Translations under genes and position numbers: made by a program
Shown here: piece by piece, positions 60,549 to 64,000 of the stretch
How positions within the stretch are numbered: position 1 is the stretch's first letter
Layout: each line of letters opens with the position of its first letter
Notes under the pieces: model-generated
What the model was told of the DNA's origin: nothing
What the model saw: only the letters and a program-made list of their open reading frames with translations
Database searches by the model: none
From: Gemmatimonadota bacterium
GTDB taxonomy: Bacteria; JAAXHH01
Direction of reading: 5' to 3'
DNA: 64,000 nt
Assembly: GCA_009838645.1 (NCBI GenBank)
Contig: VXRC01000032.1
Location: 50,989-114,988, forward strand

Positions 60549-61346
60549 ATGAAGCGTAACGCCTACAGCGGCCTCAGGCGAATCGCGGCAGTCGCCGTGA
60601 TGTCGATCGCCGCCGCGTACACGTCCGCGGCCGCCCCCCAGACCGAGTTCCATCTGAAGGCCGGGAAGCTGAGGAATCCCTTCGCGCAGAAGAGCGTGCA
60701 GTCCCTGGTGCTCAACGTACAGCAGGCCTCCCAATGGAAACTCGGCGACAGTTTCTTCTTCATTAACTATTTGACTGACCGGGAGACGGACGGGTTTAAC
60801 GACCGTGATTTCTACGGCGAGTGGTATCCGACGCTCAGTATCGGCAAGATGCAGCAGTCCGATGCCAGCCTGGGGCTCGTTTCCGACCTGGCGATCATCG
60901 CGGGAATCAACATGGCCGGTGACGCGAAAGTGTTCAAGTTCCTGCCTGGACTCCGGGTGTCGTGGGATATCCCCGGATTCCTGTTCCTGAACACCGATCT
61001 CACGGCCTATATCGACCGGAACTTTGGCGTGGCAAAAGGCGGTGCGCCGAAGGAAGGGCACAGTTTCATGTTCGACGTCAACTGGGCCGCTCCCTTCGGA
61101 ATCGGCAATCAGTCCTTCGGGATTAGTGGGCACGCGGAGTATATCGGAAGCAGGTCCAACGAACTCGGCGGCCGGTACGACGCGTCGATACTCGCGCAGC
61201 CTCAATTCGTCTGGGACATCGGCCGGGCCGCGGCCGGTGAACCGAATCAGCTGCTGCTCGGATTCGAGTACCAGTACTGGAGAAACAAACTCGGTACGGA
61301 CGACGACGAGAACACCATACAGTTCCTGGTGGTCTGGCGTCTCTAG
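60549..61346 (+). CDS. Outer-membrane channel, nucleoside-specific (Tsx-like) family
   Basis: A 265-aa predicted beta-barrel. The signal peptide is RIAAVAVMSIAAAYTSAAA. The body shows alternating beta-strand pattern, with the Tsx-like segment FFFINYLTDRETDGFNDRDF and YGEWYPTLSIGK, and it ends in an aromatic-flanked strand (FLVVWRL), as outer-membrane barrels do. In E. coli, Tsx passes nucleosides; distant members are uncharacterised. I chose the ATG at 60549 because the signal peptide begins there. It lies 74 bp after the PhyH gene. Confidence 0.75.
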   Translation: MKRNAYSGLRRIAAVAVMSIAAAYTSAAAPQTEFHLKAGKLRNPFAQKSVQSLVLNVQQASQWKLGDSFFFINYLTDRETDGFNDRDFYGEWYPTLSIGKMQQSDASLGLVSDLAIIAGINMAGDAKVFKFLPGLRVSWDIPGFLFLNTDLTAYIDRNFGVAKGGAPKEGHSFMFDVNWAAPFGIGNQSFGISGHAEYIGSRSNELGGRYDASILAQPQFVWDIGRAAAGEPNQLLLGFEYQYWRNKLGTDDDENTIQFLVVWRL

Positions 61347-61451
61347 GACTGCCCGTCGTTCCAGTCCCATGATCGATCACCTTTTCACGAGGCGGGTGCG
61401 TCCGGTAGTCCTGCGGTCGCCGGGATACCCGCCAAGCCCTTGGACAGCCTG

Positions 61452-62492
61452 ATGAAAGCCGCCGTAATGGACGCCTTCGGATCACCCCTCGAGGTGCGGG
61501 AGGTTCCCGATCCCGTGCCGTCGGAGGACGGCGTCGTGATCGAGGTTCGGGCCAACGGGATCTGCCGGAGCGACTGGCACGGATGGATGGGACACGACCC
61601 GTCGATCAAGCTGCCGCACGTGCCGGGCCACGAATTCGCCGGCGTGGTTGTCGAGAAGGGCGGCCTGGTGCGGAACTGGCGGGTCGGCGACCGGGTGACC
61701 GTGCCCTTCTGCGGCGGATGCGGCACTTGCGCGCAGTGCCTGGCCGGCCATCACCATATCTGCGACAACGAGTACCAGCCGGGGTTTACGGGATGGGGCG
61801 CCTTCGCAGGTTACGTGGCCATGCCGTACGCCGACGTGAATCTCGTGGGCCTGCCCGATGACCTGGACTTCGTCGAGGCAGCGAGCCTGGGCTGCCGGTT
61901 CATGACGGCGTTCCGCGGCGTGGTGGACCAGGGCCGGGTCGCCGGGGGTGATTTCGTGGCCATTCACGGCTGCGGCGGGGTCGGGCTGTCGGCGACCATG
62001 ATCGCGGCGGCCGTGGGGGCCGAAGTGATCGCCGTGGACATCGACGAGACCCGGTTGCAGCTGGCGCGGGACTTCGGCGCGCGCATGACGGTGAATGCAA
62101 AGTCCAGTACCGACGTGGTCAGAGAAATACGTCAGAAGACGGGCGGCGGCGCCCTGATCTCGATCGATGCTCTCGGGAGCAAGGTCACCAGCCGCAATTC
62201 CGTCCGGTGCCTGCGCAAGCGGGGCCGCCACGTGCAGATCGGCCTGACCCTGGCGGACGAGGCCGACGTCCCGATCCCCATGAACGCGGTCATTGCAAAA
62301 GAACTTGAAATCGTGGGCAGCCACGGCATGCCGGCCCACCGGTTTGCCGATCTGTTGCGCATGGTCACCTCCGGCGCGCTGCAGCCCGGTCGCCTGGTCG
62401 GCAAGACCGTCTCCCTCGAAGAGGCCGGCGCCGAACTGGAAGCCATGGGCCGATTCAGCCAGACGGGTGTCACGGTCATCGACCGGTTCTGA
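61452..62492 (+). CDS. Zinc-dependent alcohol dehydrogenase (MDR family)
   Basis: A 346-aa medium-chain dehydrogenase. The catalytic zinc ligands are in GICRSDWHG (Cys) and PGHEFAG (His-Glu), and the structural zinc cysteines are in CGGCGTCAQC plus HHIC. The NAD(P)-binding loop is HGCGGVGLSA. All required residues are present, so it should be active on alcohols or polyols. The start is ATG at 61452; TTG at 61440 is also in frame. A 20-bp tandem duplication copies the last codons and stop (62473-62512). It is followed after 34 bp by a DUF899-type gene. Confidence 0.92.
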   Translation: MKAAVMDAFGSPLEVREVPDPVPSEDGVVIEVRANGICRSDWHGWMGHDPSIKLPHVPGHEFAGVVVEKGGLVRNWRVGDRVTVPFCGGCGTCAQCLAGHHHICDNEYQPGFTGWGAFAGYVAMPYADVNLVGLPDDLDFVEAASLGCRFMTAFRGVVDQGRVAGGDFVAIHGCGGVGLSATMIAAAVGAEVIAVDIDETRLQLARDFGARMTVNAKSSTDVVREIRQKTGGGALISIDALGSKVTSRNSVRCLRKRGRHVQIGLTLADEADVPIPMNAVIAKELEIVGSHGMPAHRFADLLRMVTSGALQPGRLVGKTVSLEEAGAELEAMGRFSQTGVTVIDRF

Positions 62493-62512
62493 CGGTCATC
62501 GACCAGTTCTGA
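62473..62512. repeat. 20-bp tandem repeat including the stop codon of the alcohol dehydrogenase
   Basis: Units 62473-62492 and 62493-62512 differ at one base. The first contains the codons for VIDRF and the TGA stop; the second repeats them outside the gene. Confidence 0.9.
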
Positions 62513-62526
62513 CGAAAGGAATTCGC

Positions 62527-63129
62527 ATGGCCGAGAAGGACATCGTTGCCCTCGAACGGCAGATCTTCGAACTCACCGCTAAGTTGAACGCCTTGCGGCG
62601 GGACAATGACCCCAGTCCGGTGCCGAACTACCGGTTCGACACCCTGACCGGAGAGGTTTCCCTGCTCGATCTGTTCGCCGGCCGCGACCGCCTGCTGGCC
62701 ATCCACAACATGGGACAGGGCTGCCGGTACTGTACGCTCTGGGCGGACGGATTCAACGGCATGCTGGCCCATCTCGAGGACGCCATGTCCGTCGTGCTGC
62801 TGTCCGGCGATCCCCCCGCCCTGCAGCGTGACTTCGCCAATTCGCGGAACTGGCGCTTTCGCCTCGCTTCCCACGGTGGCGGCGCGTATATCGTAGAACA
62901 GACGGTAATGGAGGGCGTGGAGAACATGCCTGGCGCGGTGCTTTACGAACAGCAGGATGACCAGGTGCTGCGAAAGAACAGTGGCGTGTTCGGCCCCGGC
63001 GACCTGTACTGCTCCCTCTGGAACCTGCTGGGCCTTGCGGGTCTCGGCGAAGCGGAATGGACCCCCCAGTACCGGTACTGGCGACAGCCCGACAAGATGG
63101 ACGACGGCGGTGAGAACCTGCTCGAATAG
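62527..63129 (+). CDS. DUF899 family thioredoxin-like protein
   Basis: A 200-aa protein of the DUF899 family, which has a thioredoxin-like fold. The cysteine pair appears as GQGCRYCTLWADGFNG near residue 60, typical of the family. A short N-terminal helix precedes the domain. A redox or peroxiredoxin-like role is possible but unproven. GAAAGGA (62514-62520) precedes the ATG. It lies downstream of the alcohol dehydrogenase on the same strand. Confidence 0.85.
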   Translation: MAEKDIVALERQIFELTAKLNALRRDNDPSPVPNYRFDTLTGEVSLLDLFAGRDRLLAIHNMGQGCRYCTLWADGFNGMLAHLEDAMSVVLLSGDPPALQRDFANSRNWRFRLASHGGGAYIVEQTVMEGVENMPGAVLYEQQDDQVLRKNSGVFGPGDLYCSLWNLLGLAGLGEAEWTPQYRYWRQPDKMDDGGENLLE

Positions 63130-63199
63130 CGGCTGTCCCGTTACAGCGGTTGGTGCTTCAGAGGTCGCTGCAGTGCGCGAAAGACCTGCGGGAGGTACG

Positions 63200-63985
63200 G
63201 TGCGCGACAGTCCATCCATCAGACTGTTCCACGAAAACTGGTTCCTTCGCGAAGCGCCGTCACCGGACCTCACGCAGGCGGAAGGACGCTTGATCGAAGC
63301 CGCCATGGGACCGGACCCCGGTCGTTGGGATGGCCAGCCGGACCTGGCGCGGATGATCGCGATCCTTGCCGAGTATCCTACCGTTCTCGACCGCGTAGGC
63401 GCCCACCTGCTTACCGTCATCGTCGGCATGCGCGGCTGCGGAGGCGCGGTGTCGCTTCTGCTTGATCGCGGTGTGCCGTTCAACATCGACCCAACTGCGT
63501 ACAACGTGCTGCACGAAGCGGCCTGGGCGGGTTCCGCGGACACGCTCGAAGCCGTTTTCACTTCGGGTGCGGCGGACGCCACCCCGGTGTCCGTCGAAAA
63601 GCCCCATACGGGTTGGCCCGCGAACCTTTCCCTCATGTACTGGGCCGCCTGGGGCGGGTATCCCCAGGTCGCCAGGCTTCTGATAGCGTACGGCGCCGGA
63701 AGACATCACGAACGGCCTATCAAGGGTAACGGGGAGCGGGGCGTAACGTCCCTGCACGAGGCCGTGTCTCCCGGACTCTGGGGCGACGACGATTCACCCA
63801 GGAACCTTGGCAAGCGTGAAGTCGCCCGCATGCTGATCGAGGACGGCGCGGCATACGACGCGTGCGCGGCGGCGGGACTGAACGACACCGGCCGTCTCGA
63901 GGCGCTCATGGCCTCCGATTCCGATCCCCGCTTTGCCCCCGGCGTCGCCCCCGGCCCCCCCCGGGATACAGGCTGTGACATTTAG
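63200..63985 (+). CDS. Ankyrin-repeat-like protein
   Basis: A 261-aa protein with ankyrin-like helical repeats: GGAVSLLLDRGVPFNI, AYNVLHEAAWAGSADTLEAVF, LSLMYWAAWGGYPQVARLLIAYGA and EVARMLIEDGA. No signal peptide or catalytic motif is visible, so it is probably a cytoplasmic protein-binding protein. I chose the GTG at 63200 because a GGGAGGT ribosome-binding site (63190-63196) precedes it at good distance; a longer frame upstream shadows the DUF899 gene. The C-terminus is proline/glycine-rich and ends 15 bp before the window ends. Confidence 0.8.
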   Translation: MRDSPSIRLFHENWFLREAPSPDLTQAEGRLIEAAMGPDPGRWDGQPDLARMIAILAEYPTVLDRVGAHLLTVIVGMRGCGGAVSLLLDRGVPFNIDPTAYNVLHEAAWAGSADTLEAVFTSGAADATPVSVEKPHTGWPANLSLMYWAAWGGYPQVARLLIAYGAGRHHERPIKGNGERGVTSLHEAVSPGLWGDDDSPRNLGKREVARMLIEDGAAYDACAAAGLNDTGRLEALMASDSDPRFAPGVAPGPPRDTGCDI

Positions 63986-64000
63986 AAAAAAGTCCGAGGC

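Noticed and set aside
1..64000. CRISPR arrays, insertion sequences, integrases, rRNA and tRNA genes
   Set aside because: I looked for regularly spaced repeats, transposase-like frames and conserved RNA motifs on both strands and found none that I could support.

Overview
The window reads as the chromosome of an uncultured, GC-rich Gram-negative bacterium. Direct support for an outer membrane comes from lipid A genes (lpxB, a waaA-lpxK fusion, a DUF374 acyltransferase), BamD- and LolA-type lipoproteins and a Tsx-like porin. The paralogous phytanoyl-CoA dioxygenases, Gfo/Idh/MocA oxidoreductases and amidohydrolases resemble marine or host-associated FCB-type lineages such as Latescibacterota. 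That placement is inference, because no rRNA or other marker gene is present. I saw no tRNA, rRNA, CRISPR array, transposase or integrase.

Layout. 1-13 kb is core: the recJ 3' end, meaB with the small B12-binding methylmalonyl-CoA mutase subunit, an exported amidohydrolase, then lolA-like/rimO/bamD-like/nadD, and convergently smc-coaE. 13-16 kb holds a glycosyltransferase, a two-domain sulfurtransferase and a helicase-associated/WYL protein. 16.2-26.7 kb is one minus-strand zinc-homeostasis region. A NicO transporter, ZnuC, ZnuB, ZnuA and Zur come first, with a Zur-like palindrome upstream. Two COG0523 GTPases, a 101-aa cysteine protein, a WD40 protein, a PepSY membrane protein and a thioredoxin-like ferredoxin follow. 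26.8-33 kb carries guaA and the lipid A genes.

33-36 kb has a lactonase, a membrane-fusion protein and an ABC ATPase with no permease beside them. 36-41 kb has two paralogous peptide-type solute-binding proteins and an M23 peptidase. 41-45.1 kb is a very large lipoprotein joining Ig-like domains, plant-type LRRs and a metzincin-like protease. 45-48.5 kb holds a PhyH oxygenase, a metal-dependent amidohydrolase and a Gfo/Idh dehydrogenase. 48.6-52.4 kb is an accessory, visibly AT-richer stretch. It has two tiny membrane proteins, a small lipoprotein, a DUF1697 protein and, most interesting, an adjacent pair of genes that both carry PD-(D/E)XK nuclease residues. This stretch ends at an MFS gene without a normal start codon. 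53.7-64 kb returns to catabolic functions: an Ig/hydrolase lipoprotein, Gfo/Idh, a membrane protein, an esterase, PhyH, a porin, an alcohol dehydrogenase, a DUF899 protein and an ankyrin-like protein.

A recurring signal is short tandem duplication with units of 15-22 bp. Several sit in protein linkers, and others copy the end of a gene including its stop codon.
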